Source of the DNA: RHLJ01 sp963974345
GTDB lineage: Bacteria; Bacteroidota; Rhodothermia; Balneolales; Balneolaceae
DNA: 64,000 nt
Reading direction: 5' to 3'
Assembly: GCA_963974345.1 (NCBI GenBank)
Contig: CAXBBW010000001.1
Location: forward strand, 186,001-250,000
A program made the translations under genes and the position numbers. The notes under the pieces are model-generated. The model was not told where the DNA came from, did not search any database, and saw nothing but the letters and a program-made list of their open reading frames with translations. This document shows positions 1 through 8,276 of the stretch, piece by piece; position 1 is the first letter of the stretch, and each line of letters begins with the position of its first letter.

Positions 1-50
1 AATTGAATCGTCTTACTTTCAGATAAAGAAATTAACTTAATTTACTGTAC

Positions 51-1043
51 ATGACTGCTGTTAGAAATAACTGGACCAAAGAAGAAATCTCTGAAATCTA
101 TAACACTCCATTACTTGAGCTAATCTATAAAGCTCAAACAGTACACAGAAAATTTCATGAAACTGGAGAAGTTCAAGTTTGCACCCTTCTTTCCATTAAA
201 ACTGGTGGATGTTCTGAAGATTGCGCCTATTGCCCTCAATCAGCCCGATATAATACAGGTGTAAACAATGAGAAGTTAATGCCCAAGGAAATGATTCTTG
301 CGGCAGCAGAACGAGCTAAAGATGCAGGAAGTACTCGATTTTGTATGGGTGCTGCATGGAGAAGCGCCCGCCAGAATAAAGATTTTGATGAAGTTTTAGA
401 TGTCGTTTCTGGAGTTGCAGACTTAGGACTAGAAGTGTGTGCAACGTTAGGAATGCTTACTGATGATCAAGCGGCAAAATTAAAAGAAGCAGGCTTGTAT
501 GCGTACAATCATAACCTTGATAGCAGCGAAGATTTCTATAAAAAAATTATTACAACCAGAACCTACGAAGATCGTCTAGATACCATTAAGAAAGTTCAAG
601 ACAATAATATTTCCGTTTGTTCAGGTGGTATAGTTGGAATGGGCGAAACCCATGAAGACCGAATGGGACTTCTCTATACCCTTTCCAATTTAGATCAACA
701 CCCTGAATCTGTTCCTGTAAATGCATTAATTGCCGTTGATGGAACTCCAATGGAAGGTCAGCCAAAAGTACCAAGTTGGGAAATGGCACGTATGATTGCA
801 ACTGCACGAATTCTAATGCCAGAATCTATGGTTCGACTTTCTGCTGGTCGTGTACGTATGAGCTTTGAAGAACAAGCGCTTTGTTTTATGGCGGGCGCAA
901 ACTCTATATTTACTGGCGAAAAGCTTCTAACAACCGACAACAACGAGCTTGATGAAGACATGCATATGTTCGAGTTGTTCGGACTAAGCCCCCGCCCTGC
1001 TTACAAAAATGCCAAACCGGAGCATGTACCTGAAGTGGTTTAG
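51..1043 (+). CDS. bioB: Biotin synthase
   Basis: Radical-SAM enzyme that inserts sulfur into dethiobiotin in the last step of biotin synthesis; cytoplasmic. The 330-residue protein has the family's normal length. The SAM-cluster cysteines are C54, C58 and C61 in GCSEDCAYCPQS, followed by the FCMGAAWR segment and the C-terminal RLSAGR segment that together hold the [2Fe-2S] sulfur donor. The start is an ATG with no clear ribosome-binding site, as is common in Bacteroidota. No other bio gene lies in the window, so it appears to be a stand-alone gene here. It converges on korB, with a hairpin-rich spacer between. Identification is very secure. Confidence 0.97.
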   Translation: MTAVRNNWTKEEISEIYNTPLLELIYKAQTVHRKFHETGEVQVCTLLSIKTGGCSEDCAYCPQSARYNTGVNNEKLMPKEMILAAAERAKDAGSTRFCMGAAWRSARQNKDFDEVLDVVSGVADLGLEVCATLGMLTDDQAAKLKEAGLYAYNHNLDSSEDFYKKIITTRTYEDRLDTIKKVQDNNISVCSGGIVGMGETHEDRMGLLYTLSNLDQHPESVPVNALIAVDGTPMEGQPKVPSWEMARMIATARILMPESMVRLSAGRVRMSFEEQALCFMAGANSIFTGEKLLTTDNNELDEDMHMFELFGLSPRPAYKNAKPEHVPEVV

Positions 1044-1094
1044 GTAGATAATTTTGTAGCTATCTCATAAACAAGTATAAAACTAGTTCTAGAG

Positions 1095-1149
1095 TGTCTC
1101 CCTTCGGAGGGAGACCGAAATCACGCTTGCGGGATTTCAGAGGGAGGAC
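1095..1149. repeat. Two-hairpin intergenic repeat, copy A
   Basis: A 55-nt unit in the bioB/korB convergent spacer, with its second copy at 21422-21476. The first hairpin is an 8-bp stem (1096-1103 with 1108-1115, loop TCGG). The second pairs about 1117-1122 with 1133-1138 and continues as CGC/GCG inside. The copies match at 45 of 55 positions, and eight of the ten differences form four compensatory base-pair changes. The unit ends in AGAGGGAGGAC in both copies. Confidence 0.85.
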
Positions 1150-1194
1150 AGTTTCGGCGCATAGTTAAGATACCGCCTTCACTTTCCTCTTCCT

Positions 1195-1238
1195 GAGCCA
1201 AAACAAGTTTTGGCTCTGTCCCTCTCCTAAGAGGGACA
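1195..1238. repeat. Tandem hairpins in the 378-bp convergent spacer
   Basis: Two further perfect hairpins sit 45 bp beyond repeat copy A: a 10-bp stem (1195-1204 with 1207-1216, loop AA) and directly after it a 9-bp stem (1217-1225 with 1230-1238, loop CCTA). Neither is followed by a long T tract. Their place between two gene ends suggests a bidirectional transcription stop, which is inference. In the rest of the spacer (1044-1094 and 1239-1421) I see no gene, RNA or other element. Confidence 0.7.
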
Positions 1239-1421
1239 ATCTTAATCCGTAAAAATTTATGCAGATATTAAAGATTGGACTACAGATTTTTTACTTATAA
1301 CGAGAATTAGAGAAACACTAGGAAAATCCTTTTAATTCGACACTTCAGATTTCTCTATCCGTTCAAATTGACAAATAAGTTCTTTTATTTCTATTTCGTA
1401 AATGAATAATTCCTAATTCAA

Positions 1422-2501
1422 TTACTTCACCACCCAAGTTTCTCCACCACTAATCAAAGCATCTAAGTCGGCTTCGCCTTGAGTGTCTTTGGCATGTTGA
1501 ACTTGAGCTACAACTCCTTTGTCGTAGCAAGGCCGGTCAATCGCATAAAGAACGCCAAATGGACGTGGAAACTGAACTCCTTTACCATTAGCAGGGTGCT
1601 CAAAGAATCGAGATAACAAATGGGCTTTAGTTGTATCCTGCTCATCATGAACCCATAAATCATCTTTCGAGAAACTATCGCCCAGCTGAACTACTTCAGG
1701 CATCAATCCATTTAAGCGAACACCTTTGTCATTGTCTTTTCCAAAAACTAACGGCTGACCGTGCTCTAAGTAAATTGCTTCTTGAGGACGAGTTTTCTTA
1801 TCGGTAAATAACTCAAACGCACCATCATTAAACACAATACAATTCTGGTAGATTTCAAGCATCGAAGTCCCTTGATGTCTATGACTTCGTAAAATCATTT
1901 CCTTCAAGTGTTTTGGATCACGATCCATTGCACGAGCTACAAACGCGCCACCTGCGCCTAAACTTAAAGCTAGCGGATTGAAAGGATGATCAATAGAACC
2001 GTATGGAGTAGATTTTGTTACCGAGCCTTCAGGTGAAGCCGGTGAATACTGACCTTTTGTTAAACCATAAATCTCATTATTAAAAAGAAGCAGATTTACA
2101 TTTACATTTCGTCGTAAAAGCTGAGTAAAGTGATTTGCTCCAATCGAAAGTGAATCGCCATCACCCGTAATAATCCAGACAGTTAAATCAGGTCGAGATG
2201 TTTTTAAACCCGTAGCAATTGCTGGGGCGCGACCATGAATAGAATGCATCCCAAAAGTATCCATGTAATAAGGAAACCGAGATGAACAGCCAATCCCTGA
2301 AATAAAAACAATGTCTTTCTTTGCAATTCCTAATTCTGGCATTGCATTTTGAACTTGCTTTAGGATGGTATAATCCCCACAACCTGGGCACCAACGTACA
2401 TCCTGATCCGAAGCAAAGTCCTTGGAAGAATAATCGGGCAGTTGTGTTAAATCTGCTTCGTGTTCTTTTACAAAATTGTCGATAAGTGTTTCTACTGACA
2501 T
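1422..2501 (-). CDS. korB: 2-oxoacid:ferredoxin oxidoreductase, beta subunit
   Basis: Thiamine-diphosphate subunit of an enzyme that oxidatively decarboxylates a 2-oxoacid, probably 2-oxoglutarate, to the acyl-CoA while reducing ferredoxin. The four [4Fe-4S] ligands are visible: C38 and C41 in WCPGCGDY, C72 in GIGCSSR and C221 in YQNCIVF. The TPP/Mg2+ motif is GDGD at 113-116, followed by NN at 141-142 and YGLTKGQ. Length is 359 aa, typical of Bacteroidota KorB. It lies 17 bp downstream of korA and is surely co-transcribed with it. Substrate (2-oxoglutarate rather than pyruvate) is inferred from subunit layout. Confidence 0.93.
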   Translation of the reverse strand: MSVETLIDNFVKEHEADLTQLPDYSSKDFASDQDVRWCPGCGDYTILKQVQNAMPELGIAKKDIVFISGIGCSSRFPYYMDTFGMHSIHGRAPAIATGLKTSRPDLTVWIITGDGDSLSIGANHFTQLLRRNVNVNLLLFNNEIYGLTKGQYSPASPEGSVTKSTPYGSIDHPFNPLALSLGAGGAFVARAMDRDPKHLKEMILRSHRHQGTSMLEIYQNCIVFNDGAFELFTDKKTRPQEAIYLEHGQPLVFGKDNDKGVRLNGLMPEVVQLGDSFSKDDLWVHDEQDTTKAHLLSRFFEHPANGKGVQFPRPFGVLYAIDRPCYDKGVVAQVQHAKDTQGEADLDALISGGETWVVK

Positions 2502-2518
2502 AATTTATTGAATTAGAT

Positions 2519-4384
2519 TTAAGCTACAGTTTCGCCTACTAAATCGAGGATGGCTTGTTTGAGCTCAGAAACTCCAAAAGGACGTCCCTTCACTTTGTTT
2601 ATTGGTTTAGCTGGAATTAAAAACTCGGATCGAATTAATCGTACAAGTTGTCCGTCATTAATTTCCGGGACAATAACTTGTTTGAATCCTTTCATTAATT
2701 GTTCAAGATTTTTTGGGAATGGATTAATGTATCGAAGATGAGCATGGGAAATATCTAATCCATCTTTTCTTAGTTGATGAACTACCGTCTTAATAGAACC
2801 ATAAGTTCCTCCCCATCCCAACACTAAAATATCACCTGTTTCGGTGCCTTGATCAATTTCTTGTAACGGAATATTGTTGGCGACTAAATCTCTTTTATCG
2901 CGGCGGATATCCGTCATTTTCTGGTGATTATCAGGGTCATATGATACATTTCCTGTCACATCTTCTTTTTCTAGACCACCTACTCTGTGTTCAATCCCAG
3001 CAGTTCCAGGAATTGCCCATTTACGAACTAAGCGTTCATCTCTTGCATAAGGCATAAAAGGAGCATCTTCCTCAGAGTGACGAGGCCCTTCAAATTCTAC
3101 ATGGATATCTTTTAGATCTTCCGTCTTAGGGAATTTCCAAGGTTCTGAACCATTCGCAATATATCCATCAGATAAAAATATTACTGGAGTCATATGCTCA
3201 AGCGAAATTCGAACTGCTTCAAAAGCCATATCGAAACAATCGGCAGGTGATTTTGGAGCAACAACTAAAAGAGGACTTTCGCCATTTCGACCATACACAG
3301 CTTGCATTAAATCAGCTTGTTCAGTTTTCGTAGGCATTCCTGTTGAAGGACCAGCTCGTTGAACATTTAAAACAACTAAAGGCAGTTCCAACATAACAGC
3401 TAAGCCAATTGCTTCACCTTTTAATGCAATTCCTGGTCCAGATGAACTCGTAACCCCAATACTTCCACCAAAAGAAGCTCCGATAGCAGAGGCACAGGCT
3501 GCAATCTCATCTTCAGCCTGAAAAGTGGTAATCCCAAATTTCTTGTATTTAGCTAGTCCGTGAAGAACATCCGATGCAGGTGTAATTGGGTAAGTACCCA
3601 AAAACATAGGCATATTACTTTTACGAGCTGCTGCAACCAGTCCGAGTACTAAAGCTTCATTCCCTGTGATATTTCGATAAGTACCAGGTTCAAGTTCAGC
3701 TTGTTTTACGGTAACACGTGAGCTAAAAATCTCGGCTGTTTCACCATAAAAATAACCAGCTTTTAGTACTTTAATATTCGCTTCTGCAATCTCAGGTATT
3801 TTTTTCCCAAACTTCTTATTCAAAAAGTCGATGGTTGAATCCATTGGACGATTATACATCCAATACAATAAACCAAGTACAAACATATTTTTTGATCGAT
3901 CTTGATCCTTATATCCAAGATTCATGTCAGATAAAGCTTCTTTCACCATTTGATTTACATCAATTTGGATAAGCTCATATTCCGCTAAAGAACCGTCTTC
4001 AAGTGGATTCACTCCTTCAGGATATTTGGCAAGATTCAGATTCTTTTTATCAAAACCAGCGGTATTGGCAATTATAGTCCCTCCTTTTTTCAATAAAGAA
4101 AGGTTTGCTTTTAAAGCTGCTGAGTTCATTACCACTAAGGCATCACACTCATCACCTGGTGTTAAAATTTGATGACTTCCAAATTGTAACTGGAACGAAG
4201 AAACGCCTGGTACTGTACCTTGAGGAGCTCGAATTTCAGCTGGGAATTCTGGAAGTGTTCTTAAGTCGTTGCCAAGAAGAGCTGTTGTATTTGTGAAAAG
4301 TGAGCCAGTAAGCTGCATACCGTCTCCGGAATCACCAGCAAAACGTATGGTGACATCCTCACGAACCTGATCTGTAATACTCAT
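2519..4384 (-). CDS. korA: 2-oxoacid:ferredoxin oxidoreductase, fused gamma-alpha subunit
   Basis: Partner of the downstream beta subunit. The 621-aa protein joins an N-terminal gamma domain (about residues 1-190, beginning RFAGDSGDGMQLTG) to an alpha/pyrimidine-binding domain (about 235-620, with YPITPASDVLH, TSSSGPGIALKGEAIG and PTKTEQADL). Fusion of gamma with alpha is normal for this two-subunit type. The start is an ATG, and the divergent spacer to the antiporter gene (249 bp, A+T-rich) must hold promoters for both directions, but I cannot place a convincing promoter core. The enzyme probably runs in the TCA cycle, beside the isocitrate dehydrogenase at 26202. Confidence 0.93.
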   Translation of the reverse strand: MSITDQVREDVTIRFAGDSGDGMQLTGSLFTNTTALLGNDLRTLPEFPAEIRAPQGTVPGVSSFQLQFGSHQILTPGDECDALVVMNSAALKANLSLLKKGGTIIANTAGFDKKNLNLAKYPEGVNPLEDGSLAEYELIQIDVNQMVKEALSDMNLGYKDQDRSKNMFVLGLLYWMYNRPMDSTIDFLNKKFGKKIPEIAEANIKVLKAGYFYGETAEIFSSRVTVKQAELEPGTYRNITGNEALVLGLVAAARKSNMPMFLGTYPITPASDVLHGLAKYKKFGITTFQAEDEIAACASAIGASFGGSIGVTSSSGPGIALKGEAIGLAVMLELPLVVLNVQRAGPSTGMPTKTEQADLMQAVYGRNGESPLLVVAPKSPADCFDMAFEAVRISLEHMTPVIFLSDGYIANGSEPWKFPKTEDLKDIHVEFEGPRHSEEDAPFMPYARDERLVRKWAIPGTAGIEHRVGGLEKEDVTGNVSYDPDNHQKMTDIRRDKRDLVANNIPLQEIDQGTETGDILVLGWGGTYGSIKTVVHQLRKDGLDISHAHLRYINPFPKNLEQLMKGFKQVIVPEINDGQLVRLIRSEFLIPAKPINKVKGRPFGVSELKQAILDLVGETVA

Positions 4385-4633
4385 TATAAATGGTTAGGTC
4401 TGTAACTGTTTTTTAGGTTACTCGAAATTGTGGCTTTTTGATCAGAAATGAAATATAAAGTTCTGCTTTTATTAATTTTTTTTGTTTTGTGGATTCGTTA
4501 ATGATTTAGCTATGTAAAATTTCTAAATATATATTCTATAAAAAGATTCAAATTTGTATATATAAAACTGATGCATTCCATATTTTACATTCTTCGTTCC
4601 GTTAAAAACATTCTAAACTTCTAAACCTAATTT

Positions 4634-6667
4634 ATGCTTTTTGCTGTCAGCTTACCCTTTTTGAATGAAATTGTCGCTCTTTTTTTGGTAAGTGTTGTCA
4701 TTGCATTTATTTGTTATAAAGTAAAATTAGTACCTATTGTTGGATTTTTACTTGCTGGAGTAATCATCGGACCAAACGCTTTAGGATTAGTTCAAGATCA
4801 AGAACTTGTTGATATGCTTGCAGAAATAGGAATCATCTTACTCCTTTTCACTATTGGGATTGAATTCAGTTTAGAAAAACTTGCCCGAATCAGATCTGCA
4901 ATTTTCATCGGTGGTGGACTTCAGGTTCTTCTTACTGTACTATCTGTAGTGGTAGTTTTTTTACTGCTAAATATTAACTGGAAAATTGGGGTTTATACAG
5001 GATTTCTAGTCGCATTAAGTTCTACTGCCATTATTCTTGGCTTATTAAGTGAGCAAAACAAAACCGATACACCCGTTGGTCGACTTTCTTTAGCGGTATT
5101 AATTTTTCAAGATTTTGCCATTATTGCAATGGTGTTGCTCATCCCTTTACTATCGGGAGAAAATAGTTCTACTACCGATATTCTATTAGTACTAGGAAAA
5201 GCAATCTTACTTATTATTGGAATTATACTTTTAGCAAGAAAAATTGTCCCTTGGATCTTAGAAAAAGTTGCTCAAACTCGTAGACAAGAACTCTTCTTGT
5301 TAACAGTGATGGCTATTTGTTTTGGTACAGCAGCTCTGACAAACCTAGCTGATGTAAGTTTAGCTTTAGGAGCATTTTTAGCAGGTTTGGTAGTTAGTGA
5401 AAGTCATTATAGCGATCATGCACTTAGTGAAATCCTTCCTTTAAAAACTATATTCAACGCCGTCTTTTTTGTTTCTGTAGGAATGTTATTAGATGTCAAG
5501 TTTGTGCTAGAATATCCTCTGATAATCATTGGAATTGCATCTGGAGTTTTGATTTTAAAGTTCATACTAAGTTCCATTAGCCTTTTGGTGCTTGGCTACC
5601 CAATTCGAGTCGCAGCCGCATCCGGAATAGTATTATCACAAATTGGTGAGTTCTCCTTTGTTTTGGAACGAGCAGGTAGAAATGCGGGACTTGAACCTGG
5701 TGGCTTTGGCGAAATGGGTTCTCAAATGTTTATAGCCGTTTCAGTAATATTGATGTTGTTAACTCCCCTTTTCTTATCCATTAGTCCTAAAGTTGGTGAA
5801 ATACTTTCAAAAACACCACTCAAGAAATTTGGGGAAAAGAAAACAAACGAGTCAGAATCGAAAGCTGATATTTCTTTAGAAGATCATGTAATTTTGGTTG
5901 GTTACGGACCCGCTGGTCGAAATTTAGTACGAATATTTACCGAGACTAATATTCCATTCATTGTCATTGAAATGAATCCTAAATCAGTGAATGAGATGCA
6001 TGAGAATGGAATTAACGCCATTTATGGGGATGCTACTCGAACTCATATTTTGGAACACGCGCAAATTAAACAGGCTAAATTATGTGTGATAGCCATTAAT
6101 GAACCCGATGCTAATCCAAAAATAATCAAGTTAGCTAAATACCTAAACCCAACAATACAAGTAATTGTTCGAACACGATATTTAGCACAAGCAGAAGCCA
6201 TGGAAATAGCCGGTGCCGATACCGTTGTACCTGAAGAAATGGAAACCACTGTTCGACTTTTTTCGAATGTTCTAAGTGCATATATGATCCCAGAGCAAGA
6301 AATTCAACAACACATTAGAGAGTTACGTGCAGAAGATTACCAAATAATGAGAGGCAGTATTCAGGAAGCTCATTTAATGGTGCTACAAGGACTTGATGAA
6401 GAAGGCTTACATACCAGAGCAGTGGTTGTTCGTAAAGGAAGTTACGCCGCTGATAAAACGCTAGCCGAATTGAAACTCAGAAACGAGTTTGAAATTACCG
6501 TACTCACAGTACAACGAGGAGATAAAAACACGGGTAATCCTCACGGAGAATTTCAATTGAAAGCCGGAGACCGATTAGTCATGGTCGGCTTAGCTTCCCG
6601 CTTCGCCGATGCCGCCGTAATATTCCGAGAAAAACAACCACCAGAAGAATTAGAAGAGGATTTTTGA
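4634..6667 (+). CDS. Kef/CPA2-type monovalent cation:proton antiporter with RCK domains
   Basis: Inner-membrane cation/H+ antiporter of the CPA2 family. Residues about 1-400 form some 12 hydrophobic segments with family blocks such as GFLLAGVIIGPNALGL and ALGAFLAGLVVSES. A soluble TrkA-N/RCK domain follows (about 418-535, Rossmann motif VGYGPAGRN), then a TrkA-C domain (about 575-660, ending KAGDRLVMVGLASRF). The 677-aa length fits KefB/KefC/YbaL-like proteins. A diverged remnant of this gene's last 49 codons lies at 12525-12671, so a second copy once existed nearby. Ion specificity (K+ or Na+) cannot be read from the sequence. Confidence 0.9.
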   Translation: MLFAVSLPFLNEIVALFLVSVVIAFICYKVKLVPIVGFLLAGVIIGPNALGLVQDQELVDMLAEIGIILLLFTIGIEFSLEKLARIRSAIFIGGGLQVLLTVLSVVVVFLLLNINWKIGVYTGFLVALSSTAIILGLLSEQNKTDTPVGRLSLAVLIFQDFAIIAMVLLIPLLSGENSSTTDILLVLGKAILLIIGIILLARKIVPWILEKVAQTRRQELFLLTVMAICFGTAALTNLADVSLALGAFLAGLVVSESHYSDHALSEILPLKTIFNAVFFVSVGMLLDVKFVLEYPLIIIGIASGVLILKFILSSISLLVLGYPIRVAAASGIVLSQIGEFSFVLERAGRNAGLEPGGFGEMGSQMFIAVSVILMLLTPLFLSISPKVGEILSKTPLKKFGEKKTNESESKADISLEDHVILVGYGPAGRNLVRIFTETNIPFIVIEMNPKSVNEMHENGINAIYGDATRTHILEHAQIKQAKLCVIAINEPDANPKIIKLAKYLNPTIQVIVRTRYLAQAEAMEIAGADTVVPEEMETTVRLFSNVLSAYMIPEQEIQQHIRELRAEDYQIMRGSIQEAHLMVLQGLDEEGLHTRAVVVRKGSYAADKTLAELKLRNEFEITVLTVQRGDKNTGNPHGEFQLKAGDRLVMVGLASRFADAAVIFREKQPPEELEEDF

Positions 6668-6824
6668 TTCAGCATTTATTCAATATATCCCTATGTTTTA
6701 TAAGTATAAAATGAACAAAACTTAAACTTGAAATAGGGATAAAGTGAATAGAGTTTACTTTACTTTGCTGTTAGCGATCTTAAATCATCGGTCCTTACAT
6801 TAAACCTAACATTGCCAACTTAAC

Positions 6825-7937
6825 GTGAAAATAACTCCAAAAGGGAAAAGAAACATTTCAAGGATTATTCCCTTCGCGATTATCTGGTTGGTGATTGGAT
6901 GGATTATTGATATAACAGTGTTTGATGCAACACGTAACCAAAATCTCAATCCAGATACTGATATTACCTTCACCATTCCAGTGCTGATTTTTGCTAGCTT
7001 GGCAAATGTCGTGGTTGGACTTATTGTAGGGTTTTTAGAAGTGGTTTATTTAGAAAAGAGATTCTCAAACCGAACACTGAGCGCCAAGTTTTTATACAAA
7101 TTCTTAATCTACCTGGCCTTATTTATTACCATTATAGTCATCTTATATCCTGTCGCATTTACGCTTGATACAGGCATAGGTTTGCTAAAAGTTGATACTT
7201 GGCAAAAACTGGGTAGATTCCTAATAAGTATTTCTTTCCTTACCACCTTATTTCATTTGTCTGTAAAGCTTATGGTTAGTTTGATCTATTCTGCTATAAG
7301 TGAAAACTTAGGACATCAGTTGCTTTTAAATTTTTTCTCCGGGAAATACCATCAACCCAAAATTGAAAAGCGGATTTTCATGTTCCTGGACATGAAATCT
7401 TCGACTACCATAGCCGAAAGTCTTGGCCACGTTACATACTTCAAATTACTGGACACCTATTACAATATTATGTCAGACCCCATCATCAATTCATTCGGTG
7501 AAGTCTACCAGTACATAGGAGATGAAATCGTTATTTCATGGGAACCTGATAAAGGGATTAACCAGGCAAACTGCATCAAATGCTACTTTGACATACGCGA
7601 TCAACTCAATGAACAAAAAGAAGTTTTATTTCGTGAATTTGGCTTTGAAATTGGTTTCAAAGCAGGAATTCATTTCGGTGAAACCACTATTGGGGAAATT
7701 GGAGCATTAAAAAAAGAAATTGTATTTACGGGGGATGTCTTAAATACGACCGCCAGAATCCAAAGCCTTTGTAAGGAATTAAAATCTGACTTACTGATCT
7801 CAGGTGCAGTTAAAGAATTACTACCCGATTCTAGCTATCAATATAGCTCTAAAGGAGAGATAGAACTGAAAGGAAGAAATAAGAAAGAAGAACTGTTTAG
7901 TGTAAGGTTAGAAAAGAATCCGACAATCGCTGTTTAG
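6825..7937 (+). CDS. Membrane class III adenylate/guanylate cyclase
   Basis: Predicted to make a cyclic nucleotide from NTP. Four hydrophobic helices occupy about residues 13-30, 50-72, 90-112 and 132-155; a cytoplasmic class III cyclase domain fills about 181-350. Both metal-binding aspartates are present (D189 in FMFLDMKSST, D233 in YIGDEIVISW), as are the transition-state residues N307 and R311 in FTGDVLNTTAR. It should therefore be active. The start is GTG, with no in-frame ATG upstream in the short spacer. Whether it makes cAMP or cGMP cannot be decided. It sits alone between the antiporter and the GH2 island; a cyclic-nucleotide-binding protein is encoded at 46967. Confidence 0.87.
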   Translation: MKITPKGKRNISRIIPFAIIWLVIGWIIDITVFDATRNQNLNPDTDITFTIPVLIFASLANVVVGLIVGFLEVVYLEKRFSNRTLSAKFLYKFLIYLALFITIIVILYPVAFTLDTGIGLLKVDTWQKLGRFLISISFLTTLFHLSVKLMVSLIYSAISENLGHQLLLNFFSGKYHQPKIEKRIFMFLDMKSSTTIAESLGHVTYFKLLDTYYNIMSDPIINSFGEVYQYIGDEIVISWEPDKGINQANCIKCYFDIRDQLNEQKEVLFREFGFEIGFKAGIHFGETTIGEIGALKKEIVFTGDVLNTTARIQSLCKELKSDLLISGAVKELLPDSSYQYSSKGEIELKGRNKKEELFSVRLEKNPTIAV

Positions 7938-7994
7938 TAGTGATATTTTGTGTAAATGATAGGATATCATGAATAGTAAACGTGATATCCCAAT

Positions 7995-8081
7995 GTTGGA
8001 GAAGAATTCGCTTTGCTCTTCTTCTCCAACGTGCCGGGCTAAGTTCAAAAGTTGCGAAGCAACTCATCTAAATCAGAACTT
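7995..8081. repeat. Compound palindromic element in a 339-bp spacer
   Basis: The spacer 7938-8276 holds no gene. It contains a perfect 12-bp stem (7995-8006 with 8019-8030, 12-nt loop), then a 6-bp outer stem (8041-8046 with 8076-8081) enclosing a 6-bp hairpin with a GAA loop (8050-8064). The 12-mer of the left arm recurs in direct orientation at 12273-12284 on the far side of the GH2 gene. No T tract follows, so a simple terminator is unlikely. A REP-like element or an insertion scar is possible. Confidence 0.65.
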
Positions 8082-8276
8082 TACCATTTGGTTAAAAAAT
8101 AGTCCTTTACTCATCTTTCATTAAGTTAGTTTAAATCTTGAATATCCATGATTATTTTTGATAAAGAATGATTCTAAACATTTTTACAAGCACAAACCTT
8201 TGCCGTATTATCTAAATTAAAACAGATAAAGCTCAGGCTTTTTTATCATTCTTTCATAAAAATATAGTCTTCCATC

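Noticed and set aside
4385..4633. Promoters of the Bacteroidota TAnnTTTG type in the divergent korA/antiporter spacer and elsewhere
   Set aside because: A+T-rich stretches give several weak matches, and none stands out enough to report.
7995..8081. Integron attC site
   Set aside because: The palindrome has GTT outside and AAC at the other end, opposite to the attC core arrangement, and no integrase or cassette array is seen.
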